In this document: positions 16,405 through 25,903 of the stretch, in pieces
Position numbering within the stretch: the first letter of the stretch is position 1
How the letters are laid out: the number at the start of each line of letters is the position of its first letter
NCBI GenBank assembly: GCA_024222455.1
Contig: JAAEPD010000482.1
Location: forward strand, 1 to 36,328
Direction of reading: 5' to 3'
DNA: 36,328 bases
Source: Aureispira sp.
GTDB lineage: Bacteria; Bacteroidota; Bacteroidia; Chitinophagales; Saprospiraceae
Position numbers and translations under genes: made by a program
Notes under the pieces: model-generated
Databases searched by the model: none
Told to the model about the DNA's origin: nothing
Seen by the model: the letters and a program-made list of their open reading frames with translations, nothing else

Positions 16405-19398
16405 ATGGGATTGATGCAAGTAACCCCCGACTACCTAGGTGGTGCAGATGGGATACAAGATATTCTGAATAACTACTATGAGCAACAAATTGCTTCTATG
16501 GGTAATGCTGCTGAGCAATTGGCAGTACGCAAACTTATAGAAGAGGGCTTGATAGTGGATGGCACTCGGGTGAGTTTGGCTGATGCTATTGTTAAGAATA
16601 ATTATGAGATTGAAGATGACCTTTTAGAACGTTTGCTACATACACGTCTTATTCGAGGCGAAAATACTCACCTTGGTCGTGCCTATGAAGTTTCGCACGA
16701 TACTTTGGTAGAGCCTATCCTAAAATCTTATGAAAAACGATATGTTCAAGAGCAGTTAGCAGAGCAAGAACGAAAGTTAGCTGTGGAGGAGCAAAAACGC
16801 CAGAAAGCTAGGCGAATAATTATTGGAGTAAGTGCTTTGGCTGTAGTAGCTGTGATAGGAATGATTGTCTCTGTCATTGCATTGGGGAATGCCAGAATGG
16901 CAAACGAAGAGGTCTTAAAGACTAATAATGAACTACAATTAGCCAAGAAGATTGACTCTTTTTCTATGGTTGAAAAATATGCAAAAGAGGCCTTGACTTA
17001 CAATAGATATCGAGAGGCTTATCAGGGAGTAAATTCACTTTTAGATAAGATTCCTTACAAGTTTCCTAAAGTGCTTGTAGGTGAGCGGGAGCTTAAAGAG
17101 ACAGAAGTTTTTTTAGGTAAATATTTTATGGACTTGATCTCTCTTTTGTGGCAAACAAAGTATAACAATAGAGTACTGTATAAATTGCATAACAAAATAT
17201 ATTTAAGTGCAGATTTTTTTAGGAGTAAGGGAAGGGTTGCCTCTTATTATCCTGAGCAAAACTTGATGTTTAAGCATCAAGGATTTGCAGGATTTATTTT
17301 GAATCGTACCGCTAAAGGAGACTCAATAAGTGTTCCTTATGGCAAATTTCCTGAGCAAACTTTTGCTAAAAAAACTTTCTTAGCAGAGGAAGCTGAGCGT
17401 ATTGTCTTCATAGATAGTAATGAATATGTGGTGTTGTTAGATTTTGCTAATGAAAAGGAATTGTTTAAGCTAGATGAATCTTTTCAGAAGAAATATAAGA
17501 TATATGATAGTGAGTTAGTTCTTGCACGAGATGGTAAATATGTATTGTTTTCGTCTGAATATCAATTGTTAGTTGTAGACAATAATGGTGAGCTTGTTTA
17601 TAGTGCTCCTATAGAATCCGGATCTCTGGAAAATGTGAGTTACGAAATTAGGAATGATTATCTTTATTATAATTTGAATGGACAACTAAAACTGGTTGAC
17701 CTTAAAACCAAAGAAGAACGAATTATTTATGGTCTCGAAGGGGAGTATGTAGAAGGCTTTTATAGCTTTAAGGATAAGTTAGTCTTAATTACAGAGGATT
17801 TAGAGGGAATCTTTTTAAGTAAGGATGGAGACTTTCTTGAAAAACAAAAAATTGAACCTCCAAGAAAATCTAATGGGAGTCAAATGCAGTTTCAGGAGCA
17901 GGGTATAGAAGAACCAGAGGTAGGAATGTATACTTATGGCAGTATGGGAGGTATCGGAAAAGGGAAGAGTCACCGAACTACCCTAACATTTATAGAAAAA
18001 ATATCTTCCTCAGTGCTTGTTATGGGTTATGAAAATGATCTGATTTTATGGGATATCAAAAAGGGAAAAAGCCATTGGCTTTATGGTGGTAATTGGAAAG
18101 GGACTCAGCATCCATCGGTTGCTTTGATTGATGATAGATATACTGCCGTTTTGAGAAATAATGATTTGATTCTTTTTGATAAGGAAAAAGGAATGGCTGT
18201 GATAAAGTATATCATAGCTGATGTTTTTATAAAAGGAGCTAGTATATCTTGTTATAAGAACCGTTATTTGATAATAGCCCTACCTAAAACAAATGGATCT
18301 TTTATTTTGGATTTAAAAATGAGAGAATTAGAATATATTCCTAAGGTTGACAATTATAATTATTCTAAGAAAGAAGCCAATATATATTCTGTACAAGGCC
18401 AAGAAATAGTAGTAAATGATGCTTTGAGCAAAAAAGAATTACATAGATGCCCTTCGCCTCATGATGTAGAATTGAGTTGGAATGTATTAGGCTTGCCCAA
18501 TAAACGATTTTTACTGCAAAGCTGTGAAGTGTTTTCTAAACAGAGTATGCTGTTGGATTGGGATGGGAACGTATTAGCTAATTTAAGAAATACAATAGTC
18601 TCGGCTGACGAACAACAAATAATAGAAGTGGATAATTCTATATTAAAATGGTATGACTTGGATGGTAACGTAGAGAAGAGCTATCATGTAAAAGAGGAAG
18701 GTTATAATTCTATAGTTAAGTTAGAGTTGTCTACTGATGGGACTAAAGCTTTGGTGATAATGGGGGAAAAAGGAGGAAAAGAAAGGGCTATTTTATTATT
18801 GAATACAGAGTTGTTGAGCCATACCTTTTTGGGAATAAGCAAAACAGAACCTGCCTTGCTTTTTCAGCAATTGAAAAGTAAAAAGGAATTGGCAATAATG
18901 GGTAATGATAAAGGAGTAATGGTTTTTGATGCTGCTACACATAAGTTATTGGATAGATGGACAGGAAATTATGTACACACCTTGTTTTGGGGTAGTCTTT
19001 ATGGTACAGAATATCAATTCCCCGAAAAGCCTAAGTCTGGTCTTTTTGTTTTTGGAGAAGATTATAGTTGGTTCTCTTTATCCAAAGGAAAGCTTAAGCA
19101 AAAGGGGACTTATTTGAATACAGATGCTATAGGAGAGCACCCAATTACCCCTGTGACCTCAATACATGGCTGGCTTTCTCAAGAAGGATATATCTACAGT
19201 TATGGACAATATAGAGTGGCTATGCCTAAGTTGAGCAATTATGTCTACACTAAAAAACATAGTATTTTAGGGCAGTGGAATTATGCTGATGAGCAATATC
19301 TTGTTGAGTTGCCATTGCACCCCAAGGTTTTAGATGAAGGAGAGAAAAAGGGGCAAGCAGCCTATTACAAAAAGATTAAGCTACCATATAATTTATAA
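16405..19398 (+). CDS. P-loop-less STAND C-terminal module with TM helix and propeller-like domain (copy 1)
   Basis: The 997-residue protein begins inside what, in full-length STAND (nSTAND-type) NTPases, is the region after the ATPase core: DYLGGADGIQDILNNYYEQQ, then RKLIEEGLIVDGTRVSL. A winged-helix end follows with RLIRGENTHLGRAYEVSHDT (residues 81-100), matching the family's 'Y.vSHD.Lv.PIl' signature. No Walker A or B motif exists in it or upstream in frame. A charged, coiled-coil-like linker (108-136) leads to a TM helix (about 138-160). A helical segment (about 165-215) and some 750 residues of beta-rich repeats follow, resembling a divergent propeller with strands such as LILWDIKKGKSHW. 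The start is probably M1 or M4. The unit sits directly behind the mqnD terminator, so its promoter is unclear. It may be an orphan sensor or effector half, or a 5'-truncated gene. Confidence 0.7.
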   Translation: MGLMQVTPDYLGGADGIQDILNNYYEQQIASMGNAAEQLAVRKLIEEGLIVDGTRVSLADAIVKNNYEIEDDLLERLLHTRLIRGENTHLGRAYEVSHDTLVEPILKSYEKRYVQEQLAEQERKLAVEEQKRQKARRIIIGVSALAVVAVIGMIVSVIALGNARMANEEVLKTNNELQLAKKIDSFSMVEKYAKEALTYNRYREAYQGVNSLLDKIPYKFPKVLVGERELKETEVFLGKYFMDLISLLWQTKYNNRVLYKLHNKIYLSADFFRSKGRVASYYPEQNLMFKHQGFAGFILNRTAKGDSISVPYGKFPEQTFAKKTFLAEEAERIVFIDSNEYVVLLDFANEKELFKLDESFQKKYKIYDSELVLARDGKYVLFSSEYQLLVVDNNGELVYSAPIESGSLENVSYEIRNDYLYYNLNGQLKLVDLKTKEERIIYGLEGEYVEGFYSFKDKLVLITEDLEGIFLSKDGDFLEKQKIEPPRKSNGSQMQFQEQGIEEPEVGMYTYGSMGGIGKGKSHRTTLTFIEKISSSVLVMGYENDLILWDIKKGKSHWLYGGNWKGTQHPSVALIDDRYTAVLRNNDLILFDKEKGMAVIKYIIADVFIKGASISCYKNRYLIIALPKTNGSFILDLKMRELEYIPKVDNYNYSKKEANIYSVQGQEIVVNDALSKKELHRCPSPHDVELSWNVLGLPNKRFLLQSCEVFSKQSMLLDWDGNVLANLRNTIVSADEQQIIEVDNSILKWYDLDGNVEKSYHVKEEGYNSIVKLELSTDGTKALVIMGEKGGKERAILLLNTELLSHTFLGISKTEPALLFQQLKSKKELAIMGNDKGVMVFDAATHKLLDRWTGNYVHTLFWGSLYGTEYQFPEKPKSGLFVFGEDYSWFSLSKGKLKQKGTYLNTDAIGEHPITPVTSIHGWLSQEGYIYSYGQYRVAMPKLSNYVYTKKHSILGQWNYADEQYLVELPLHPKVLDEGEKKGQAAYYKKIKLPYNL

Positions 19399-19403
19399 CA
19401 GCC

Positions 19404-22400
19404 ATGCAGATTACACCAGATTATTTAGGGGGAGCTCATGGAATACAAAATATTCTAAACAGCTACTATGAGCAACAAATAGCTTCTATTGGTACAATAG
19501 AAGAGCAATTATCTGCTCGCAAGCTAATAGAGGAAGGCCTTATCGTAGACGGTGCTCGGGTAAGTTTGGCAGCAGCTATTGTCAAGAATAATTTTGGAAT
19601 AGAAGACAAACTCTTAGAAAAATTGTTGCATACGCGCCTTATTCGTGTAGAAAATACACATTTGGGGCGTGCTTATGAGGTCTCGCATGATACGTTGGTT
19701 CGTCCAATCTTAAAATCCTATGAAACTAGACGCTTAGAAGAGGAACGATTGGAGCAAAAACGCCTTTTAGCTTATGAGCAAAAGAAACGTCGTCGTTTCA
19801 GGCTCTTGGCCATACTCGGAACTGTACTTTGTATAGCTGCTTTGGTTGTATTGTATATTGTATGGCGACAATCTAAGGCCTTGCAAGCTCAAAAGCAGCA
19901 TTTAGAGCTTTCGATGGGAGTTGCAGAAGCTTCTGTTTTTTTTAGTGAGAATAATTATATGGGAGCATTTGGTAAAGCTTATCAGGCTTACAAAAAATAC
20001 CAAAAACTAGTAGCAATAGATGAAGAAGAACTAAAACTTGATATCATAAAAAATGAGAACCTAAAGGATCTAAAGCAAAAGGAACCCTATATCTATAGAA
20101 ATATATGGAGCAGCTTTTATGCATCTGATAAACTTTATATCATTGACGATAAGGTCTATTCTATGCCAATGCCTCTGGTTTTGGATAAGGCTTGGTTGAA
20201 TTTATTGACTGATGGGGGATCTGTTTTAGCTGGAATAAAGGAAGATGGTAACCTAGAACTGTTTAATGTAGAAAGCAAAGAAACAGATAGTCTTTCAATT
20301 CCTGACCCCATGGAATGGCTTATGCTTATAGTAGAAAAATTTACTGTAATATCAAAAAATGCTAATAAAATACTGTATCTGGATACTACTAATACACCAA
20401 TCTTATTTGATCGATCTTCTAGAAAGATGCTTACTTTAAACTTGGATGTAGAATGGGATAATATAGAGGAAAAAGTGTTTAAGTCTTTGATGCAAGAGGA
20501 TGGAGAACGAGTTGTTATGTTTGATGACTTTTTAGGTGGAATTGTTATTTTTAATAGTAAAGGTGAGTTAACACATGATTTTCAAAGATATAAGTTTTTA
20601 GCTCTGGACAATGATCAACTTTATTATAGAAAGGAAGGTTTTGATCAAATAGAAGTTCTTGATCTAAAAACAGAGGCTCTATATTTTATATCGCTCCCTC
20701 GATATGCCGAAGAGTTGTTTGTGCTCGACAATTATTTAGCTGCTCAATTGGAAGGAGGAGCTATTGCAAGAGTCGCTAAAGAACGATCTAAGACTGGAGT
20801 ACTGTCTGGTTTTGCTTTTGTTGATATATTAGAAGGAGATGTTGAAGTCTTAGATGTTTTTGAAAAGAATACTTTGGTGGTTGAGACTATAGATGAAAAA
20901 GGATTGCCTAAAGTGTTTTTGTGGGAAATGGAATCAGGTGATAAACAGACTTTGGGTAGATCATATACAGACTTGCTGCGTGTAGATAGTCTTATGGTTT
21001 ATCTAGATCAAGGAATGATTAAGATTTATCAACCAAGCGGTTTAGAAATTGAGTTAGTCTTACCTAGTGAGTTTGAGTACACACAGATGTATTTGTTGAA
21101 AAATAGATTTTTATGCTTACCTAATATCTATCAGGATAAAACCTTAGTTCTTGATTTCAAAATGTCACCAGTTTTAGTTGAAGGTCCTTGGGGTGATCAA
21201 GTAATTTCTTCTACTCCTAGCAAAGATGGAAAACAACTGTTGGTAGTAACCCCTTAAACTATATATATACAGTCTGTAAAAGATAAATCTATTATTGCTC
21301 AAACCACTGCAAAAGAAGGTTGGACTGGAACAAACATTAAAAAAATAGATTTTGAGACTACACCCAATAAAATTTTGGTACAAACCAACGAATATGTATG
21401 GTCGTGGGATTATAAAACAAACAAAGAAGCCTTTTTTGAAGGAGAGTGTTTTTTTCAAAATGGTTATTTGTGCCAAATGATCGATGAAGACCATTATAAA
21501 TTTATAGACTTAGCTACTAATGAGGAAATATGGGCTTTTGAAGATTCTAATATAACAGGTTGTTGGTTTTCTCCTGCTAATAGTAAAGAAGGAAAAGCGC
21601 ATAGATGGGCTATTTTATCTAGATGGGATCCTAATGAATATAGAGGCGATGCTGTTTTTATGGATTTTAATACAAAAGATCGTCAAGAGTCTGATCTTAG
21701 CTTGGGTTTAGGTGGGGTAGATTATTCTCCTGATGGGAGTCAAGCAGTGGTATTTGACCAAAATACTCAACAACTATTTATAGTAAACAGCTATGGGAAT
21801 TATAATGGAAAAACAAGATTGGAAGGAAATATGAAAGTAAAATGGCTAAATAAGGAAGACTTATTGGCTGTTAATCAAAAAGATATTAAAATATTGACTA
21901 ATCGATTTGAGGTAAGAGCTGAGGTATTTGAGGCTATCCCGAAATTGAATGAAAAGAGAAAAAGTAAAGGAGCATTAAGGGTGCTGAATGAAAAGAGTAA
22001 TAAGTTTACACTAGATTGGGATTTAGTCACACCTCAACTATATAAGGATTATCTCTTTGTTAATAGAAGGTATGAGTCTGAAGGTGATGAAGTTTTAGGA
22101 GCAGGATTTATGTATGTTCCTTACCATAATAGAGAGATACTCCAATTTCCAGATTTTGCAGATGACTATGTTTATCCATCAGCGTTTATATTGTCGGACT
22201 CTGTTGAAAAAGCTTGGACAGTATCTTCTTTTTACAAAAAAATAGAGATAGATTCCAATGGTTTTAAAATGTTGACAGGATATGAGAAAGGATATTTATT
22301 AGAATTTGATTTAAATCCTCATAAATTATTCGATCGATTAAAGGTTTCTAAGAAAGCTGTTGAGGAATTATTGCGTGGAACAGTCATGACTATCAACTGA
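19404..22400 (+). pseudogene. Second tandem copy of the STAND C-terminal module, split by an in-frame TAA
   Basis: This is a 999-codon frame with one TAA at 21255-21257 (codon 618). The codons before (LLVVTP) and after (TIYIQSVKDK and onward) are in the same frame, and coding continues to TGA at 22398. Total length equals copy 1 almost exactly. The first ~109 residues are about 83% identical to copy 1 (starting MQITPDYLGGAHGIQNILNS). The two DNA copies differ at many third positions, so the protein has been under constraint. A charged linker, a TM helix (about 134-153) and a divergent propeller-like domain follow. It starts five bases after copy 1 ends. If the TAA is real, the first part would give a 617-residue protein lacking the last third of the propeller. 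A restart at TTG 21375 is possible but unsupported. Confidence 0.75.
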
Positions 22401-22468
22401 TTGCTGTTTTCTAAAGATATTAGAGGGGATTCTAAACCAAAATAATTAGTGCATTAACAAAGTTTTTG

Positions 22469-22476
22469 TACATTTG
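22469..22476 (+). promoter_or_regulatory. Candidate -7 element for nusB
   Basis: TACATTTG matches TAnnTTTG and lies about 90 bases before the nusB ATG in the 166-base gap. The -33 position holds only a weak TTAG, so this is tentative. Confidence 0.35.
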
Positions 22477-22566
22477 TATTCGCTTGATGCTATAAAATAG
22501 AGACCAACAAGAAGTATTCAGTTATTATTATTCATCATCTAAAGTTCTTGCGATTTAGCCCTGCTT

Positions 22567-23505
22567 ATGCTCAGTCGTCACAATATCCGAGTCAAAGTGT
22601 TACAAACACTTTATGTATACACCCAAACAGAAGGGGATACATCTAAAAATGCCGAAAGAAACTACATGCAAGCAATTCATGATAGTTATAGGCTATACCT
22701 TTTTAGCATGCTCTACCTACAAAAGGTAGCTACCTATGCACTCAAAGATTTTGAGATAAAATCCAATAAATTAGTACCTACAGAGGAAGACAAAAAAGCT
22801 TCTCTTAAGTTGTATGAAAACCCTATAATTCAGTCTATACTAGAAAATGGGGCATTTCAAAGACTTCTGAAGAAGGAAAAGTTGATGTCCTTGCCTGATA
22901 CTGACCTTGTTCGAAAACTGTTCAAGAAGTTTTCACAAAGTGAATATTATCAGCAGTATTTGGATATGAAGACAACTCCTATGAGAGAGCACCAATATGC
23001 ATTGGTTAATCTTTATAAGACTATGCTGGAGGATGAAGTCTATGTAGAGTTGATGGAAGATTACTTCCCAACTTGGGTAGATGATAAATCTTTGGCATTT
23101 GGAGCACTTAAGCGTAGTATTAGAAGTCTTCCTGATGATGATAGGTTCTTCATAACTCAGGAAGCTAACTCTGAGTTTGTGCATGAGTTTGGTAAAGAGC
23201 TATTGTATCTGTCTATCCGACATGATGAGGAACTAAGAGAAATGATTGTTCCTAAACTCAAAAATTGGAAAGAAGATCGTGTAGCAATTATAGATATGCT
23301 ATTGCTCAAATTGGGTATTTGTGAGTTTTTGCACTTTCCTTCAGTTCCAACTAAAGTTACTATTAATGAGTATGTTTCTTTGGCTAAAGAATATAGTACA
23401 GATAAGAGCAAACGCTTTGTCAATGGTATATTGGATAGACTAATGAAAGAATTAATGGACGAAGGCAAAATCAACAAAGAAGGTAGGGGCTTAAAAGATA
23501 AATAG
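22567..23505 (+). CDS. nusB: Transcription antitermination factor NusB (long Bacteroidota type)
   Basis: The 312-residue protein has the N-terminal MLSRHNIRVKVLQTLYVYTQ motif of Bacteroidota NusB. A family-specific helical insertion/extension (about 35-170) is followed by the canonical NusB C-terminal helices: RVAIIDMLLLKLGICEFL (about 238-255), VPTKVTINEYVSLAKEYST (258-276) and KRFVNGILDRL (280-290). NusB with NusE (S10) binds boxA RNA and promotes antitermination of rRNA transcription. Classical NusB is about 140 aa, and the doubled length is normal in this phylum. In many relatives nusB is followed directly by a DUF1573 gene and yajC. Here an outer-membrane gene and an NTF2-like gene come between nusB and the DUF1573 gene, and yajC is absent. 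Confidence 0.92.
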   Translation: MLSRHNIRVKVLQTLYVYTQTEGDTSKNAERNYMQAIHDSYRLYLFSMLYLQKVATYALKDFEIKSNKLVPTEEDKKASLKLYENPIIQSILENGAFQRLLKKEKLMSLPDTDLVRKLFKKFSQSEYYQQYLDMKTTPMREHQYALVNLYKTMLEDEVYVELMEDYFPTWVDDKSLAFGALKRSIRSLPDDDRFFITQEANSEFVHEFGKELLYLSIRHDEELREMIVPKLKNWKEDRVAIIDMLLLKLGICEFLHFPSVPTKVTINEYVSLAKEYSTDKSKRFVNGILDRLMKELMDEGKINKEGRGLKDK

Positions 23506-23541
23506 ATACTCTTAGCAAACAATAAAGTTTATAAAAAAACT

Positions 23542-24177
23542 ATGAAGTATATTGTTAGTTGTGTCCTTATCCTGATTTTTGCACAAGTTGGGCAATCCCA
23601 AATGTCTACCCGAAAAAATGCAATGACGTACAAGTTTGTACTCATTGATTACAATACTTTAGATCCTACATACAGAACAGCAAACCCTAAGCGTATATTC
23701 CATCCTAGCGATGTGAATTATGCTTTTGAGTTGGGCTATTTTAGGTATATTAATAACTCTTTCAATATAGCTGCTCCTCTCCGAATAGGCAGTATTGACG
23801 CTCACCACAATTTAGTAGCTGTAGATGATTCTACTTGTGCTCCCTGCCAACGCAGATTTTACCCCAAAGAATTTTTTGTAGGCTTAGATGCTATGGGCAT
23901 TTATAAGTTTAATAATGGTTATATACTAAAAGAAGATTTTTGGATAGCTCCTTATATTACATTAGGAATAGGAGCTAAGTATATGGCTAAACGGAAGGGG
24001 CATTTTGATTTTCAAATTCCAATTGGTTTAGGTGTGAACATAAAACTAACAGAGGGGTTTTATATACAAGCTCAGTTAGAATATCGAAAATCTGTAGTTA
24101 TCAATAAGGATAATTTAGGAATCTCTGCTGGATTGCTTTGGGTTATAGGCAAAAAAGAAGCGACTTTAGATAATTGA
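23542..24177 (+). CDS. Outer-membrane beta-barrel protein
   Basis: The 211-residue product has a signal peptide (MKYIVSCVLILIFAQVGQS, likely cut before Q20). Alternating aromatic/polar strands typical of a small outer-membrane barrel follow: VNYAFELGYFRYI, SFNIAAPLRIGSI, FFVGLDAMGIYKF, IAPYITLGIGAKYM, DFQIPIGLGVNIKL and FYIQAQLEYRKSV, ending near GISAGLLWVIG. A CAPC pair lies in a predicted loop (about residues 98-101) and could form a disulphide. It resembles the barrel half of OmpA-type proteins but has no peptidoglycan-binding domain. It begins 36 bases after nusB and is probably in the same transcript. Ligand and function are unknown. Confidence 0.75.
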   Translation: MKYIVSCVLILIFAQVGQSQMSTRKNAMTYKFVLIDYNTLDPTYRTANPKRIFHPSDVNYAFELGYFRYINNSFNIAAPLRIGSIDAHHNLVAVDDSTCAPCQRRFYPKEFFVGLDAMGIYKFNNGYILKEDFWIAPYITLGIGAKYMAKRKGHFDFQIPIGLGVNIKLTEGFYIQAQLEYRKSVVINKDNLGISAGLLWVIGKKEATLDN

Positions 24178-24216
24178 TGGTTTTGTGAAGCGTTTTTAGG
24201 CTTAAATTTGATAAAA

Positions 24217-24597
24217 ATGGAGATAGAAAAATTTATAGAGGATTATGAACGTGCTTTAGCTACACAAAAATGGGAAAATTTAGACCCCTTAATTTGTGAA
24301 AATGCAACTGTTACCTTTTCGAGTGGAATGGTATATAAAGGGAAAGATCAAGTGAAAATTGCATTCGAACGAAATTTTGAAGCTATAAAAAGTGAGCAAT
24401 ATTCAATCAAAAATATAGATTGGCTACTAAAAGCAGAATCTTTAGGAGTGTACACCTTCGATTTTCACTGGGAAGGACTTATTGATAATGTATTGAGAAA
24501 AGGAGCTGGTAGAGGAACTTCTGTATTAATAAAAGAAAATGGTTATTGGAAGTTGCTTACAGAGCACCTTGGGCCAATGCCTAAAAACAATACTTGA
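24217..24597 (+). CDS. NTF2/SnoaL-like small protein (DUF4440-type)
   Basis: The 126-residue soluble protein starts MEIEKFIEDYERALATQKWE. It has an alpha-helix hairpin then curved sheet: NATVTFSSGMVYKGKDQVK (about 30-48), IKNIDWLLKAESLGVYTFDF and a final ENGYWKLLTEHLGP strand. This is the pattern of the NTF2-like/SnoaL superfamily (cone-shaped alpha+beta barrel). Members include enzymes and binding proteins, so no reaction can be named. I chose ATG 24217 rather than an upstream TTG at 24208. It is 39 bases downstream of the outer-membrane gene. Confidence 0.72.
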   Translation: MEIEKFIEDYERALATQKWENLDPLICENATVTFSSGMVYKGKDQVKIAFERNFEAIKSEQYSIKNIDWLLKAESLGVYTFDFHWEGLIDNVLRKGAGRGTSVLIKENGYWKLLTEHLGPMPKNNT

Positions 24598-24675
24598 TAA
24601 GCGTACAAAAACTAAATATTTAGGTTCAGATTTGTTATTTTCGATGTATAAATAGTTTATTAAAAAAAGTAAGAT

Positions 24676-25164
24676 ATGAAATTGTATAGTTTTTTATTTG
24701 TGACCATGTTATTTTTGATGGGATGTGGAGAACCTGCACCAGATATTAATAAGGATGTGCCCAATGTAGATGAAGTAGAAAATGCTTCAGGTATTCCTAA
24801 TTCACAGTTAATCCATAGCCCAATTACAGCTGATAGAGCTATTGATGAAACCGAAGCTGCCAAATTTGAATTTGAAGAGCAATCTTTCGATTTTGGAGCT
24901 ATTGCAGAAGGGGAGCAAGTAGAGCACCTTTTTAAGTTTAAAAATGTAGGAAAAAGCCCTTTGATTATCAATCATGCACAAGGAAGTTGTGGTTGTACTA
25001 TTCCTGAGTGGCCAAGAGAGCCTATTGCTCCAGGTGCAGAGGGAGAAATTAAAGTGAAATTCAATTCGAAAGATAAGTCAGGACACCAAGAAAAATTAGT
25101 GACACTAACTGCAAATACTTACCCCAATAAGACAGAATTGCGTATTATTGGTAATGTAGAATAA
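24676..25164 (+). CDS. DUF1573 lipoprotein
   Basis: The 162-residue product has a leader ending in the lipobox FLMGC (C17). An acidic linker is followed by a DUF1573 domain (about 63-162), an Ig-like immunoglobulin/ASH-type beta sandwich. Diagnostic segments are FDFGAIAEGEQVEHLFKFKN (71-90), GKSPLIINHAQGSCGCT with C105 and C107, and the IAPGAEGEIKVKFNS strand. It is probably anchored in the outer or inner membrane. Function is unknown, though such genes commonly sit beside nusB/yajC in this phylum. It is 18 bases ahead of bshB1, so the pair is very likely co-transcribed. Confidence 0.86.
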   Translation: MKLYSFLFVTMLFLMGCGEPAPDINKDVPNVDEVENASGIPNSQLIHSPITADRAIDETEAAKFEFEEQSFDFGAIAEGEQVEHLFKFKNVGKSPLIINHAQGSCGCTIPEWPREPIAPGAEGEIKVKFNSKDKSGHQEKLVTLTANTYPNKTELRIIGNVE

Positions 25165-25182
25165 CCCCAAAATTTTGATAAA

Positions 25183-25899
25183 ATGAATGTAGATATTTTA
25201 GCTATAGGTGTTCATCCTGATGATATTGAATTATCCTGTTCAGGAACATTGTTACAACATATTGCTTTAGGATACAAAGTAGCTTTATTGGATCTAACTT
25301 GTGGTGAGTTGGGAACTAGAGGAAGTGCAGAATTACGCTTGGAAGAGGCTGCTGTTGCATCTAAAATGTTGGGTGCAGTAGTACGGGGAAATCTAGAGTT
25401 TGAAGATGGTTTTTTTGAGCATAATCAAGAAAATTTGATCAAAATTATAGAGATGATTCGCTTCTTGAAACCCAAAATAATTTTGGCTAATGCAGTGAGT
25501 GACCGACATCCTGATCATGGACGTGCTGCAAAATTGGTGTCTGATGCCTGTTTTCTTTCGGGCTTAGTAAAGATAGAAACTGAACTCTATGATGAACCTC
25601 AACAGCCATGGCGACCAGATGTAGTTTATCACTATATACAAGACCATAATCTTAAGCCTGATTTTGTGGTGGATATTTCTCCTTTTATGAACCAGAAATT
25701 AGAGATTATACAAGCCTATAAATCGCAGTTTTTTGATCCTGAGTCTAAAGAGCCAGAAACGCCAATTTCATCCAAAGACTTCTTGGAATTCATCAAGTCT
25801 AAAAATAGAACCTATGGCAGACCTGCTGGGTTCGAATTTGGAGAAGGGTTTACAGTAGCTCGCACTATTGGAGTACATAGCTTATTTAATATTAAGTAG
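25183..25899 (+). CDS. bshB1: Bacillithiol biosynthesis deacetylase BshB1
   Basis: The 238-residue LmbE/PIG-L-family enzyme has the zinc triad H11-P-D-D14 (motif GVHPDDIE) and H112 within DRHPDHGRAA. Other family segments are LDLTCGELGTRGSAELRLEE (about 36-55), the FEDGFF segment (72-78) and the C-terminal KSKNRTYGRPAGFEFGEGFT. BshB1 removes the acetyl group from GlcNAc-malate, the second step of bacillithiol synthesis, in the cytoplasm. bshA and bshC are not in the window. The DUF1573 gene precedes it by 18 bases, which suggests shared transcription. The gene ends five bases before the stop of the convergent membrane protein, so no terminator separates them. Confidence 0.93.
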   Translation: MNVDILAIGVHPDDIELSCSGTLLQHIALGYKVALLDLTCGELGTRGSAELRLEEAAVASKMLGAVVRGNLEFEDGFFEHNQENLIKIIEMIRFLKPKIILANAVSDRHPDHGRAAKLVSDACFLSGLVKIETELYDEPQQPWRPDVVYHYIQDHNLKPDFVVDISPFMNQKLEIIQAYKSQFFDPESKEPETPISSKDFLEFIKSKNRTYGRPAGFEFGEGFTVARTIGVHSLFNIK

Positions 25900-25903
25900 T
25901 TAA

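Noticed and set aside
7669-21257. Genome-wide stop-codon reassignment
   Set aside because: TAA, TAG and TGA each appear as one in-frame lesion, and each also ends intact genes in the window, so no single codon is recoded.
24660-24971. Minus-strand frame of 103 codons over the DUF1573 gene
   Set aside because: It is antisense to a gene with a clear lipobox and domain, and is a shadow frame.
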